The notes: a model not told the origin generated them from the sequence alone. Positions 46,586 through 60,600 are shown, counted from the stretch's first letter. The stretch: 64,000 nucleotides of DNA from Branchiostoma floridae (GCF_000003815.2 NC_049980.1:9141594-9205593); one strand, 5' to 3'. Numbers and translations: made by a program.

Positions 46586-48784
46586 GAACTTTGTTTTTCC
46601 GACCCCTACTCACCTACTAAATATCATTAGCCATACAAGGCTTCTCTAGTTATGTTGTGCACAGACGGACACACACACACACGCGCGCGCGCAAACACAA
46701 ACAAACAAACACACACGTGAGCACATGACGTCATAAATTTGATTGCTCTGTCTTTATCGATGAAGTTCGTTAATTTAAGCGGTCACAACGTGGTCTCAGC
46801 CTCCAGTAGTAAGAGGGTTATAGCTCTGCAAAAAGAAATCTTCCACAGCCTCTAAAATGGCGGTTCGCTCGTAATGGCAACTCATTTCGGTCTTATCAAC
46901 GTTTCCTCGAGAACAGGTGTTATCAATTAGCAAACCAATTATCAAAACTTGATATCTTAACATTTCCTTGTTTTCTGTGGCACGCGCGTTTGCAATGCAA
47001 CTTTCCAACATCCCTTCTTTGAAATGTTTTCATTTTGTAATTGCGACACAGAGTCTTTTTATTTGATACAGACACCTTATTGTAGCGTTGATACGTTACA
47101 ATAGTCTTTTCTAATCCACGCCGCAAGCGGCGCTCCAAAAATGATAAAGATTATAATAATTTGGGCCGGAAAAATGGATTATCAGTTCCTTGTTATTATA
47201 CTTAGGTATCGTTTTAAAAGTATTAAGAAACAGCGGCACCACTAGTTGTTTTCGTCTCAGTGGTGTCCAAAAAATGTCAGCTAAATTAATATCAGGAATA
47301 CTAATAATCCATACAGATCTAGCGAGTTTCCTTGTCGGATTCCTCCCCATAACTATAATCAGACTCCGGGGCTCCACTCCCCTGTAATCACGATAGCGCG
47401 CTCAACCCAAAATCCGGCCGGGCGGTCCTAACATCACAGGCAGATTAGTGAAGGCCGAGTTGTCACACACGGATTAATACAGAAGATAACACAGATCCTG
47501 TTTATCGACTGAAAAGGGATTAAAGTCGGCTTAGTTCTAAGTGCAGACGTTTTGTTTATGAGATATAAATCCTTAAGACTTTCAGATTACCGTATTTAGG
47601 CAGACGGACGTAAAAATTGTTTGGAAGGTGTACGGGGTTAGCGAAACCAAGGCCATGTGCGCGGCGCAGATTGACGTTTTGATTCAAGCAACACTTTTAA
47701 GCAGGAAGCGTTTTTTCCCTAGGTAAGCAAAATAATTTGCGTTACGCGATAAAAGCCTGCTACTTCAGGCAACATTAGTTCTAACAAGTTGATAGTAGAA
47801 AATACTTAGACCTATCTGATTTTGGTAAATGGTTCTACACAACTTCATGCCTGTGGGAAAATGTTGTGTTGTCGATTACCAGGCCAACGTTACTAGAACC
47901 TGTCAAACCTAGCTTTCTCTTGTTTTGATCACTGGCAAGACATAAGATTTCCGATCTTAGTTAGGAGATTCAAAACAGACTTCCCTTACTTCACACTTTG
48001 TTAACAGATTAATGCTTTTAATAGTTGTGAGTTGTTAGATGTGAGAATGTGTAGCAAACATAACGTTGTTACTTCGTTCTTCAGTTTATCCATTGTATGC
48101 TTGTCTTTTAAGCAATGTATTTTTCTTAGGTATCATCTATATTCGCTGATCAATTGAAGTCACCAGTTTTGTGATAGTGCGTGTTTCGTTCTGATTATAG
48201 ACCGGTTTTCCGTTTCGTTTTGTGTTTCTTTTTCCTTTGCGGGAAACACTCTAGGCTATAGAAAGTTTGGTTTCAGTGTCAGTGAAAATTGAGGGAAAGA
48301 AAATTACTGAATGATTTCCAAAAGACGCAGCCAGAGGCTCTGAAAACATCATACCGTGTATCGACAAAATAAATTCTTCCTTTTTAGATAGATAGAAGTT
48401 TACAATCATCAACTTAACTAATTCAACCCCCATGAAAATAATGCCGAATATTACCACTTTTTGCAGTAGAAATGGGCAATATCTATAAGATAAACAAAAT
48501 TAGCTACAAAGAGCACATATTCCTTGCCCTTAAACACAACTCGGTTAAACAGCCATATAAGGTGTCCGAATTTGCAGGAAACGTCTTGCTCGTAATGATT
48601 AGTTAAGTACCGAAAATCCAAAATAATCTCAGGCCAAATTCAGTTAAACAGATTTAGACGCGTGGGCCGAGCTCATTTCTTGACAATGTCTTGCGTGATG
48701 AACTCACATGATCGACACGCAAAGCCAGAACTCCCATATCCTGACTTTATAGGTATATCCTTTCTTTAACCCCCGTTTCTTGGA
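46586..48784. other. Intergenic with (CA)n/(CG)n microsatellite
   Basis: 46671-46716 is an ACAC/GCGC/AAAC simple repeat. It follows CACCTACTAAATATCATTAG, a phrase also resembling sequences near 23815 and 51675. No gene is recognised up to the gap. Confidence 0.55.
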
Positions 48785-49046
48785 NNNNNNNNNNNNNNNN
48801 NNNNNNNNNNNNNNNNNNNNNNNNNNNNNNNNNNNNNNNNNNNNNNNNNNNNNNNNNNNNNNNNNNNNNNNNNNNNNNNNNNNNNNNNNNNNNNNNNNNN
48901 NNNNNNNNNNNNNNNNNNNNNNNNNNNNNNNNNNNNNNNNNNNNNNNNNNNNNNNNNNNNNNNNNNNNNNNNNNNNNNNNNNNNNNNNNNNNNNNNNNNN
49001 NNNNNNNNNNNNNNNNNNNNNNNNNNNNNNNNNNNNNNNNNNNNNN
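48785..49046. other. Assembly gap (262 N)
   Basis: Run of N; the apparent open frame is meaningless. Confidence 0.99.
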
Positions 49047-51544
49047 CTGTGACGAGAGAGTAGAAGTATTAAGGGGGTGAATGTATGGACACAGTTGGTT
49101 GTGAAAGGAGGATCAGAAATTCAGCTTGATTGTAAGTCTTGATCGTTGGAGACAAGAGATGCAGGAAGGAAAGAAAACTAGGTATCGAAAGTGTTGGAAA
49201 GGGAACCATAGCACACGGTATTCAAACATGCGTAAATTCCGTTCTTAAACGTTAAATCATGTTCAACATAGACGTATTTTCAATCTTGCCGAAATTGTAC
49301 AACTCACAACAACAACGGGCACGTAAAGATCGCCGTTACTAGTCATTGATTACGTGGTCTTTCTTCTTTTCATAGGCGTGGATTTTATTCATTTTATTTT
49401 TTTTCTGTCATTTTTACCCAGGGTAATCAACTCAGGGATTTACACTGCTTTGCTGTGGAACCCTGGGTAAAGATCCGTACTTTCTGTTCTTGTTTTTAGC
49501 TGCCTTTCAGCAACGTAAAGATACTGTAAAATTATCAACACACGTACACCTTTAACTTGTGTCTAAATTGCCACTTTGCTAAGGTGTATATATCTAGAGA
49601 CATTGTCTATGATCAGGGCGGCTGTATCATGCGGAACCATTGTGGGATTTTCCCTGCCATATTGACTTAGTTTAACGCTAAGTTTATATCCGTAGCTCTC
49701 AGCTAGCTACGGAAACCTCTGGATCATAAATAGGAATACAAGGCTGAGACACTTGCTGCCGTGGCGACAGATCAAAAACTTACAAGACTTGTAGGCTGGT
49801 GCGCTACGTATACAGCCTACAAGTGATGCTGATAATGATGATATGGGATGGAAGAATTAGTAATTAATCATATCCCACATTGCGTTAGGGCCTCTTTCTG
49901 GGAATATAAAAAGGTTGCTTGTTTCATTTTAGCCTTTCTTTTTTGGTACTGTATTGCATGCCCGGTAAACCATCTCACTGTGTAACACGCCAGGTCACCT
50001 AAGTTAGCGCCGAATGCGAAGAGAGTAGTCGGCCCACCCAATAACCAATAACCAATTTTTGAGCGACTTCAGAAGCGTTGCCCTTTTTACCACGTCCGCG
50101 AAAAATTTGTAGACTTCGCCGTGTCCGAGGGATTTTACAGAGCGCTATTTACGCTTCGTGTGTACATGCTTGTACGTTTTGCATGATATTACCATGATTG
50201 TAAAATCAAGGGTAACACAAACTCAGTTTAAGCGACGCCGCCAACGTGTCGCAGTCCGGTGAGATACCCGCTTAAATAGCTCAACGCACAACGCTCTTAT
50301 GCATTATATTTCACTGCTTTTGATATCGCCATTTTTAATGCTAAGGCAAAGATCAAACAAACAAGAGGAAACATTTGTTTGTATGGTAGATTAACTGGTA
50401 CAGGCGAACATAGAAAATAATTTCCCGTACGCATTATAGGCTTACATGCCACGACATATATTATATGTTTACGTATTGGTACTTAACTATACTTTATCTC
50501 ATAGGAAAAGCATGTAACCTTCCAGCAGCGATTGGGAAACAGCATTAATATCGACCTTTAAAGATAAACATCAGCATAACCCTGATGCAAAGCGGTTTGT
50601 CATTGCCATCTCCTCGACTGCCCGCCAGACATTGTTCGGATTTCTCACAAGCGCCCCCTGACCCCCACCCGGGGTGATGCAGTCTCCTGGGTCACTATTA
50701 CCGAATTCCGGTCATCTAGGCCAACAACGAATCCGACGTGCGTATTGGTGATGAAATTGTAACTGCGACACAACTGACAAACGTTGATGCAATGTACGTT
50801 TATAGAGTTTCGAAGACGAGCAACCGTCACGATTCTAAAACACCAAGTCCATACACTGAAGTGTCAAAAATGCTTATCAGACAAATATGAGGCAGAAAAC
50901 CAAACCTTAAACCTCAATAAATTCTGCAATATTTTTTTCAGTTTGGTGTGATTCTCTCACCTTTTTATACAAAGTTATTAACACTACTGCACCTTTATCA
51001 AAGGGGTAACCTATATCCGGTATTTTGAGAAAAAAAAACATGGTATTTTGGGATGTTAAGTCGACGGACTGTAATTTAATTTTACAATACATGTATTTTC
51101 AAAATATTGCAATTTCAAACTATCGTCAGTCGACTTCACACCCCTTAAAGAAATAACTCCGCTTTTACAAACAGAGAATATAGGCTACCCGTGGATAAAG
51201 GTGAACTAGCGTCAAATGTAGGACCTTCATTTTTCGTACAGGTTCTTTTACGCTTTTCGTCTGTAGTCATCTAATCCTTATCAGTATACACACGCAGACC
51301 GGTTGCAAGATATACGAGTTCCCTACCACTGTCGTTAGCACAATTATGAAGCCGGTCTGTTATATGATACTTTGTGTATCTGGTTATCTCCAGACTGAAC
51401 GTTATTTTAAACCACATGGCCCGAAGCCGACGACCTCTAGTACTGACAAAACACTGGTCACTTTTAATTTGGAAGGACATTTTCCAAACTTCAGGTCCGA
51501 CATCTTAGAATAGTGAATCTACGTTTCAACTTGTTATTGTTGTT
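49047..51544. other. Intergenic; one repeat copy
   Basis: No gene is seen. 50165-50290 matches 21590-21770 (CTTGTACGTTTTGCATGATA and GCGACGCCGCCAACGTGTCG). Confidence 0.5.
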
Positions 51545-51915
51545 ACTGTTATTACCTTTGCCAGAATGGCTAAGGTTATGTTTTGGGCTTGTGAGTCTGT
51601 GTGTGTGTCTGTGTGTGTGTCTGTGTGTTAACAGCATAACTCGAGAAGCCTTGGATGGATCCCGATGATATTTGGTAGGTGGGTAGGGGTCGGGAAAACG
51701 AAGGTCAAGTTCGATAATGGGCCCCCTAGCGGCTTGCTAAGGTACTGCAGTAGAACCTCAATTTTTTATATCTCGTGTTCTGGACGTGCTGTGGTTGTGA
51801 TTTTTGAGTGGTAGATAGCCCTTGTAGTAGAGAGTAAGTGCTGTAAGTTTGGGCCCCCTAGCGGCTTGTTTGGAACTGCAGTCGCCGGTTTCCTTTCAAA
51901 CTTTGGACGAGAATT
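51545..51915 (+). repeat. Interspersed repeat fragment
   Basis: TTTGCCAGAATGGCTAAGGT, a TG/TC microsatellite, then TAACTCGAGAAGCCTTGGAT, TTTGGTAGGTGGGTAGGGGT and GGCCCCCTAGCGGCTTG (twice). Inverted, diverged relatives occur near 23760-23920 and 46600-46680. It is non-coding. Confidence 0.6.
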
Positions 51916-51919
51916 ACTC

Positions 51920-52780
51920 GAGAACGTGTTGATGGATCGTCATGATTTTTGGCATGTAGATAGAATGAGTGATGACTTGAATAATGGTATACTAATTATG
52001 CAAATCAACAGCTAATTTGCATAATTAATGAGGAAAATTCATAAATCCACTGCATTCCATGATAGGACTTTCAAACTTGTCACATATGTAGCTGGGAAGG
52101 AGAGAAATGTCGATAGATATCAATTATGCAAATGATGACCTCATTTGCATAATTAATGAGAAAATATGAACATGTTGACGGATCATCATGTTTTTTGGTA
52201 TGTAGGTAGCGTAAGTGAAGACCTACATAATGAGATACCAATTATGCAAATCAACAGCTAATTTGCATAATTAATGAGGATATTTTATAAATTCACTACA
52301 TTCCATGATAGGACTTTAAAACTTGTCACATATGTAGCTGAGAAAGAGATAAATGTCAATACATATTTATCATGCAAATGATGATCTCATTTGCATAATT
52401 AATGAGAAAATATGAACATGTTGACGGATCATCATGTTTTTTGGTATGTAGATAGCCCAAGTGAAGACTTATATAATGTGATACTTATTATGCAAAAAAA
52501 CAGGTAATTTGCATAATTGATTAGGAAAAGTTAATAAATCCACTGCATTCCATTATAGTACTTTCATCAAAGTTGTCACATATGTAACTGAGAAAGAGGG
52601 AAGAGAGTAAGAGGTGTATTTAAAGACTTTGAAAGAGAATGGATCAAAGGATCATCATGACTTTTGGTATGCTGATAGCTTAAGTAATGCTTGATACAAT
52701 TTGATATCAATTAATTGTAACTTGGGATCTAATTTGCATAATGAATGCCGAAATTTTATAAACCAACTCCAAGCATATAA
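51920..52780 (+). repeat. Tandem array of ~246-bp units with octamer palindromes
   Basis: The phrase GAACATGTTGACGGATCATC (or diverged form) starts units at about 51922, 52168 and 52414, with a degraded fourth near 52636. Units contain ATTATGCAAAT...ATTTGCATAAT palindromes (the ATTTGCAT octamer) and ACTTGTCACATATGTA. Spacings are about 246, 246 and 222 bp. Confidence 0.9.
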
Positions 52781-53108
52781 TTATAAAGAAAATGAAATGA
52801 GTAACGCATTTGTCTGCAGACATCATTCTACATAACAAACCTGGTTTATTTGGCAAAGGTATGCGTTCGTGGAAGTCTAGTTGCTGTTACGTTTTACTAT
52901 CTGTTTACTGTTTGGGTATGCTTGCCTATATTGTTTTACTTCTGAAGCTACGTATCTAGTTGTAGTAGCAACATTAGTGTTTGGAATTTTAGGTTTCTAT
53001 CTATATCAAAACATTCCTCACGTTTTGTTTGGTGTACTTGCTTCAAATTACATGCAAGTTTATTTGGTATTCATGATTTTGGTGTCCACATATTTCTTTT
53101 AATTTTAG

Positions 53109-56100
53109 ATGATGGCTTCTCATTGGCTGTTTGCTGTGGCCCTGGTGGTCTGCCTGTCACATCGGTCCGTTTACTCTCGAACGCTTCAAGACGAGACCGC
53201 CGACACCTCCCGACAGGGGACGAATGTTGCCGAGTATTACCGACAGGAAGGAAACAACGGGCGGTGCACCTACACGTTCGTTGTCCCGACAGAGGACGCG
53301 CCGTGTGCAAAATCCGCACAGGACCACAGTACCGCCATTTTGGAAATAAAAGACGACATGGGGAAGATGAAGGCTCTGTGGTCTGACTTAAACTCTCGTT
53401 TAGCTGCACTAGAACAGCAAAACACCGTAGTTACAAGGGCTCCCGAGCAGATAATGGATCAGTCCGCCAACATGGAAAGTCGTCTGCAAGAGAGTGAACA
53501 TAAGATTCAGCACCTCATGACGTTAATGATAAACCACACACACGACATCAAGGTCTTGCAGGACTCGTATCGTCAGGTGGATAATAACGCGATAGTTTTA
53601 TCTCGCGTCATGGCTGAGATTATGGAGCAGAACCGGGGCCTTCAGGCGGGGCTGAGAGATGACCGCGGTGCGGTGAAAAAGCTGCAGTACACGGTATCAA
53701 ACCAGACGGAGACGACCAACCAACTGCGAGCGCTGGTCGTCCGCCAGAACGAGGTCATCAACGAGCTCAGCAAGCAGATTCTCGAGAACCGCGAGAATTC
53801 GCGAGATTTGGAGAGACAACTGGGATGGCTGAAACATGCACAGGCAGAGGGTACTGCCGATGATCGCGAAGGAATGAAGAACCTGACTGATATAATATTC
53901 AACCTTCAGAATGACATTATCCGCGAACAAGCCTCGATACGCGTCCAACTGCGCACTGTCCTCAGGAAGCAGAAGAGGTCTGGGAAGAAATTTGATGAGA
54001 CCATCCGAGACCTGACGCAAGTGATTGTGGGAGTTCAGAAGGAGGTGAACAAGGCTTCCCCGAAGGAAGCGAATGACGCGTCCTCTACCGTGACGCTGTA
54101 CCAGAGGGCGGGGGCGATGGTGGCCCACGACAAGCGGCCGATGTCCGCCGGTACCGGTCAGAACGACCCTGCCAAGAGGATACCCATGCTGGTCATGGAC
54201 CTGCCCAAAGGAGGGAGAGCGGAAGCCGTCAAACTTGCAAACGGTAAGTTTTTCCGAATTCGAAGTTGTTTCAGTTCCGAAAATGTTTAACTCTTGTTCT
54301 GCTGAGAATGTTTTTGCCAATTTAACCCCCTAAGCTGATTAATTAATCTGATCAGTGAAACTTGACCTATTCTGTGCTGCTGCTGCAGATTTACCTCCCC
54401 AATCGATGCGGTATGCCGAATTTAAGTGAGAAATGCCCCAAACCCGTAAAGATACTGGAAATACATATAGGCATGTGCATCCCGTATATATACGGGCTCA
54501 GCAGGATAATTATTAGAGTTTTAAGTGTCACATAAGTTTCACAGAAGCAACGACTCAGATGCAAGCATTGGGCCAGTCAATTATAGTCTACATTTTTTAC
54601 TTTGTCCAGACTGTGCTGAGATCTACCGCGGTGCACACCGGAAGGACGGAGTCTACACCATCGGGATTGGGCATGACGTCATGTCCGTGTTCTGCGACAT
54701 GACGACGTCACGAGGCGGGTGGACCGTGTTCCAGAGACGCCTGGACGGTGCGGTGGACTTCAACCGCAACTGGGCTCAGTACAAGCACGGCTTCGGCACG
54801 GCAGGTGAGGTGACTTTTGTCGTATCATCTAAATAGTTTTTTTGTCAGTTTACTAGCATGATGATGATATTCCCGCTTTATGTCATATTCTAGCCTCCTT
54901 AGCGATTAGAAAAAGAAGAAATGAGTTAGGCTGTTAATTCATCTTCGTAAGGCTTAGGTCTTAATCGCAGCGGTGCCCGTCAGGGATGTAGTCCCAGCAG
55001 GGCTCCGAAGCCACAGATTTGTCCCGGTAGACTACCTTTGTTCCCCGCGGGTAGGTCATGATGTCTATTTGTTACCGCATGCCGGGTTCATTTTAAGTCC
55101 GACTTAAAGTCAACCCGGCCGGGACCCTACCTAGTCCAAAGATACTCCGGGAGCCACAAGGTGTCCCACGGAGCCACGTAGGGGTCGCGCCCGAAAGTGC
55201 TAAAAACTACCCGGTAGGGCCTCTTTATCCAATTGGGTACTACGCCTAACCTGGTTTCTCCAAAAGAAAATGTAGACAATGTTTCATGGCTATCATGGTC
55301 TATTATGACTGTGGTAGACAAGCGTACATGGAAAACTGTTTCCTAATAATTTGTTACTCATCGCTCCCTTTGTGTGAATCCTGTTGACTGATATGTTGTA
55401 CGAATCAGGAGGTGAATACTGGCTTGGGAACGAGAACCTGCATCTCCTGACCAGGGGCGGGAAGTACATGCTGCGGATTGATTTCGAGGACTGGGAAGGT
55501 GTGAAACGGTTCGCGGAATACGACAGCTTTAAGTTGGAGCCTGAGGTCGACAAATACCGGTAAGTTTGGCCAGCACTTTACGTAATGGAATTCTTTTCAT
55601 TTGAATTGTAGTTGTTTCGGACAGATAGGCTCTTTAGCTGATGTGTTTCAAATTTACCATTGTACTTTTGTATGGCCTACATTTCCATCTTGCATGGTCT
55701 ACAATTCCCTCTATTGCCTTCGAATTCTGTTTAAACGTAACATAAGAAACATAAGAATTTATAACTACATCTTGGCATTGACAACTTTTCATAAAGAATT
55801 CAGGTCAATGGACATATATCACCCTATCGTCGTATAAATTGACCATGGAAACGAAATGCATGCATTTCAAAATCTGATACGACATGCAATGTGGATGTAT
55901 ATTAGCCCGGAGTCCAGTCTTGTTCGCTTTAGTCCACTCCCGAAGGTCGCTACCTGCCATTCAGTCATGATATGGTTAGCGACTAAAGCGAACAAGGCTG
56001 GACTCCAGAGTAGATGTATAGATATCAATAGTCCATTACAATAATCACATAAAGTACCGTTAGTTTCTCTGAACATAAATATCAACCTACTCCATCTTTT

Positions 56101-57142
56101 TTTACATAGACTGAGGCTGGGGAACTATGACGGTACGGCGGGAGACGCTTTGATTCACGACAAGAACGACCAGTTCTCCACGTACGACCAGGACCACGAC
56201 AGCAGCCAGAACAACTGCGCCCAGCTGAAGAGTGGCGGCTGGTGGTACAGCGACTGCAGCAGGTCCAACATCAACGGAAGGTAGCCGACAAGGCTTAAAT
56301 CTTTACTCATCACTCATCAACTACGGGACTCAAAGCTACACCACCTTTTCCCTATATTAAAATTTACCTGCCTAAGTGCTTAGGCCAGGCACTACGTGAA
56401 GTATCTCCACGTCAAACGTGCACTGGGCTGATTCTTAAGACTGCGTCCGCAGTCTTAAAAATATCAGTCCAGTGTCTACTACAAAAACTACATGCCATTA
56501 AAAAATCATAACATTTCCAGGTTAAAAGATACAAAACCCGAAAATTTTACTGCAAGTAACACACGGTCACAAACAAATTAACCATAGCCTTGTTTTCCAC
56601 AAAACAAATATCATCGCAATCCAGTTAGACGTTCTTCAATTATAGTAACCATAGACCACAGATGTAGACGCCAAAAACTATATCTCCACTTTTTTTATGT
56701 AAATGATGGTTTGAAGGCTGATTAGATCATTAGATCATTATATGCCTTTTCATGCCAGTCGTGTTTTTTTACTACCATCACCGTATCCATTCAGGGAACT
56801 GTAATGTTTACGTCATTTTTGTTTTTGTAACTGTTGCAAGATTCATTCTTGTGCGTGTGTACAATCACGAAATCACTGAGTAGCTTCAGCAGTCGACCTT
56901 CTCAATCACTTTTCTACTCTGTTGCTACATTATCTATCGGTTACCTAGACTGAGATAATAACCCAAACAATCTTTGATACTCTGATAATCTTGGAATACA
57001 AATCTTCCTCTGCAGGTACTACAAGACCGGTATGTACCACTCTACCTACCAGAACGGAATCTACTGGCACGACTTCCGAGGGGTGTGGTACTCTCTCAAG
57101 TCCGTACAGATGGCGATCCGCCCCGTGGACTACAGGCAGTAA
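53109..57142 (+). CDS. Secreted coiled-coil fibrinogen-related protein (angiopoietin-like layout, 5 exons)
   Basis: Exons 53109-54243, 54610-54804, 55409-55559, 56110-56280 and 57016-57142 join in frame to 592 residues ending in TAA. Residues 1-23 form a signal peptide. A short cysteine segment follows (GRCTYTFVVPTEDAPC), similar in style to the start of angiopoietins. Residues ~80-340 are heptad-rich, predicted coiled coil. The fibrinogen C-terminal domain spans ~378-592: DCAEIYRGAHR, GGWTVFQRRLDG, GGEYWLGNENLHLLT, a DQDHD calcium-loop-like site before NNCA, GGWWYSDC, and IYWHDFRGVWYSLKS. Such proteins oligomerise through the coil and bind ligands extracellularly; roles in the family range from vessel growth to lectin-type defence. 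A splice acceptor (TTTTAATTTTAG) directly precedes the ATG, so a non-coding first exon is likely. MITE-like sequences sit in introns 2, 3 and 4. Confidence 0.93.
54949..55254. repeat. Inverted-repeat-like element in intron 2 of the fibrinogen-domain gene
   Basis: GGCTTAGGTCTTAATC at the left and GGGTACTACGCCTAACC at the right are weakly inverted. The interior has TTTAAGTCCGACTTAAAGTC and GCCGGG phrases, as in 20300-20692 and 19248-19454. Boundaries are approximate. Confidence 0.4.
55903..56012. mobile_element. Foldback MITE (110 bp), family C, in intron 3
   Basis: Left TAGCCCGGAGTCCAGTCTTG, continuing TTCGCTTTAGTC, is mirrored at the right by GACTAAAGCGAAC...TGGACTCCAGAGTA. Flanking GATGTATAT (55894-55902) and GATGTATAG (56013-56021) match at 8 of 9 bases. 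A 58-bp relative lies at 60791-60848. Confidence 0.87.
56421..56474. repeat. 54-bp hairpin in intron 4
   Basis: CACTGGGCTGATTCTTAAG then ACTGCG is mirrored by CGCAGT then CTTAAAAATATCAGTCCAGT. There is almost no loop. No target duplication was found. Confidence 0.75.
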
Positions 57143-57615
57143 AGCACCTCACCAGGAGGAGTGTCAAGCGAAAATTCCAGGAAACGGAGTCTTTTCTAGT
57201 GACATGAAGTTTCCAGGAGAAGACGAGTTCTTTCTTGTGACGATGGTGTTCCTTGGAGGTCCAGGAGCGCGCGTTGTTTTGAGTGACTATCTGAAGTTCT
57301 CAGAGTTCCAAGAATTCGTCTTGTTTTCAGTGACAATGACGTGCCTCTCGCACTTCTAGGAATTACGTGTTGTGTCTAGTGTCACCATGTGGAGTTCGTC
57401 AGATTTCCAGGAACTCGTATACGGTTCGTTTGAAGTGACCAACGAAGTTCCTCAAGCTGCCTTGGTGATGCCGGGGTGGTTCTGCCTGTGCTGAGTGTTA
57501 ACGTTGGTTGTTGGACGCGTTACGTTGTGTCCGGGAAACGGCGTCTATCTACGGATGTTGAACTTGACTTGGAACTACACTCACCTTCAGAGTGAATGTG
57601 TACAAATTAAAAGTA
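57143..57615 (+). other. 3' UTR of the fibrinogen-domain gene with degenerate repeats and ATTAAA signal
   Basis: From 57165 to 57450 a diverged ~60-bp motif recurs four to five times: (T)TCCAGGA(A), then TTTTC/TTCTTG, then AGTGAC, then GAAGTTC. ATTAAA at 57606-57611 is a candidate polyadenylation signal. Confidence 0.55.
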
Positions 57616-60600
57616 TTTGAGTTGATCTTTTTTCCATCTATACTGGTACTGTGCGCAAAAATCTAGAAGCTTAAATAATGACAATATGTCATTAGTTAGA
57701 TTACAGACTAGGTTTAACATGATAACGTACGACAGATTTAGTGTGGTACTTGTGCAAAATGAAAGGCCGCTATAGCTACCTATACATGTCTGCCTAACAT
57801 ATAACTGATAAAAAAAGAACTTGCACTCGTAGATTTGACACTTCAACGTTTACGTTACTAATACTTGCTGATCCTTGCTAGGAACCGCTCTGTAAACCTT
57901 CTAAATCGTCAGTCCTTTTTCCTCTTTCAAGCCTGTCTGCGTTCCTTATTTTCCTTTCTACCTCGAACATAAAGCTGGAGTTTTATAACGTTATTGATTA
58001 ATAAAAAAATTATATCACTCCTGGGCTGATGTGCCAACAAAGACTTTTTGATTGGTTGATAAGATGCCAGTTAATAGGATGGCCGCAACCACGTGGTATG
58101 AATGATTGAAGAAGACACTATAAGAAATGGTAATTATCAAGCGTCTTTAAAACGCCGTTTAACAATGGTCCCACTAATCAAACTTTGATGCGAGCATCAA
58201 ACGTTGATTTTTGCATCGAGAATGTTCTCATTGTTGTGTACCATCTGTAATAGACCTATCACATACTTCCGCCCACCTCCGTCAAAGCCTATAGGTGCAT
58301 TCAAAAAAGCATAAAAATGCAAATGTTTGACGGACAGTCACTCTCTCATTGGTCGAACTGGTAATTGTGATGGACAGTCAGGTCCGGTCTATATTGTCTC
58401 ACGCTGCCTAGAAATCACCTGCCACACTAAACAAATCTCATTCCGTCGTAATGTACACAAACTGACCTTGAATATCACCAGGGGTCACAAGGTCATGCCG
58501 TGCCCCCCTCCCCATCAGTCGCGGCACGTGCGGCATGTCCCCGTGCCCGTAAGCGGGGGTCCGCGAGGCATGGGCCGTCACAGCACGCCAAATTGGCCGC
58601 GACATTCCCGTAAACAACCAAATATATCAAATTCCAGTTCCGTCGTTAGAGCACTTTTCTCCCGTGGGACTTTTTAAACACGAGCTTTATTTGAAGCCAT
58701 GATAAGCTCATCCAGATATAATTACCTCTTGGCATTCTCGTGAATGGATCGCTCATTTTAACGTTCGTTGTTATGGGTGGCAACAACCACGATAAAACTT
58801 AAATACGAATACTTAGCAAGCATTGAGTGAACACTTGAAAAAAATAAACATTGTAAGAGACCCTCGTTTAATCAAATATCCCAAAACATCCAATGCAACA
58901 AGAATAACTGTAAATGGAATAGGTAACTCAAAATGTGAAGCTCTTGCCTTGCATCCTTGTCTTTTCGCACGACTATTAATCGAAATTTAACATTTTCATC
59001 GAGATGACATTATTTTTGCTAACATAAGTGGTGGTATCCACAAATAAACAATAAATGGAAGGACATGACCACTTAGAAGATTACATGAGAATGTGATACA
59101 TTTTATCGTGGGAGGGGGAGGGTTGTAAGACAAGTCATTAGACATACAGCTGTGAAGCGGTGACAGATGATGATGTATTGTTGACAGCAGCCAAATGAGC
59201 GGTGTTGACGTGCATGTTAACTCCATGGGGGGGGGGGCTAATTTATCATTTCTCGACCTTTATAATGATAAAGAGAGCAAATTGGGGGTACACTATACTA
59301 CTTGTACTGATGTCATCGGTTATTAGGTTTACTCCTGACTCGATTGTGGTGATACACAGATAGTTCAGTGTTATTGATTTAAGACCAGACCGTCAACAAA
59401 GATTTCAGGACGCAGTTTGACATTCTGTTACACAACATATGATATTTGAGACCTATACAATCCATGGCGTTTTCAATTTTGTTGTACAGTATTGATACTG
59501 TAAATGTAGAAATATTTGCGGTGGTTCCATGTCCACAATTTTCGCCGTGACCGCTTCATCACTCACTGACAACCACCTCAAACATATTTTCTGACTGCTG
59601 TCTGTTTTCCTTTGTGTTTACGGTGAGCACCACATGTATTTATAAACCGTACAGTATTACGATGTGTTTTCTAGCACCTGTTACACCAAAGAATGCACGA
59701 ATACTAGGATGACACACATTGAAAAGTCCCAATCCTCAAACATTTTAAACATATTTTACGAAGAAAGTTAATCCAAATCAAAGCCATAATTTACTATACT
59801 ATTCCTCCCTAGATCGACCACATATTGTTGTAGCACCTTTGCCTCGAAATTATATTGAGTTCGTCATACAATTGTCATTTGTTACGACAAGATACATGCC
59901 ATATTGCATGATGGCTAGTGTTTTTGATCGATTGTTGTTACTTTGAACGGTATCTGAGGTTGTTTATCCTCTATTTCATTGATTGATTTCTATATATGTT
60001 ATTTATGATTAGAGGATATTTCAGTAACCACATATACACAAACGACTCCGCAGTTGTACATACGGGTTTACTGTACTAGAAGAACATATTTTTACATACT
60101 TAGCGAATATTTTTGTACGAGTGCACGTATGTTTAGGATTGTCGTTCGTCGACTGGAAAGCAGTGATATGTTAAGAATTAGGTTTTGATTTTGACGTTTG
60201 AAGGTCTTGGTGTACCCTGGGTGGTATACGTCGATTATCCTATGACAATGTCTGGATAGAAGACAAAAACAAAATGCCATCTTATGACCTGATCTGTACA
60301 GTCCTATGAATATACTTGATTTACAGGTGTCCAGATGTATTAAACAAATAGTTCTTTGCTTTATGTTGGTTCTACATTATCTTGGTTGACTCTTTCTTTA
60401 TTGTATGTCATATGTGACTGTGAGCAAATGGGTAACATATTTTGACCTATTCAGTGATAGATTTAGATGTAGCGGATTTTTCAATAGGAAATTTATCAAT
60501 TCTGTTCATTTTTGTCAGTTTCACGGTCGTTCTGGTATTTTTCTTCATGTTGCGAAATTTAAAGTTTGAACGTTTGTCGATTTCCGCCATCTAAGGGTGT

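Noticed and set aside
52881-53102. 73-codon hydrophobic frame just before the fibrinogen-domain gene
   Set aside because: Low-complexity T-rich sequence gives Leu/Phe/Val runs by chance. It overlaps the presumed intron and acceptor before 53109 and has no domain.
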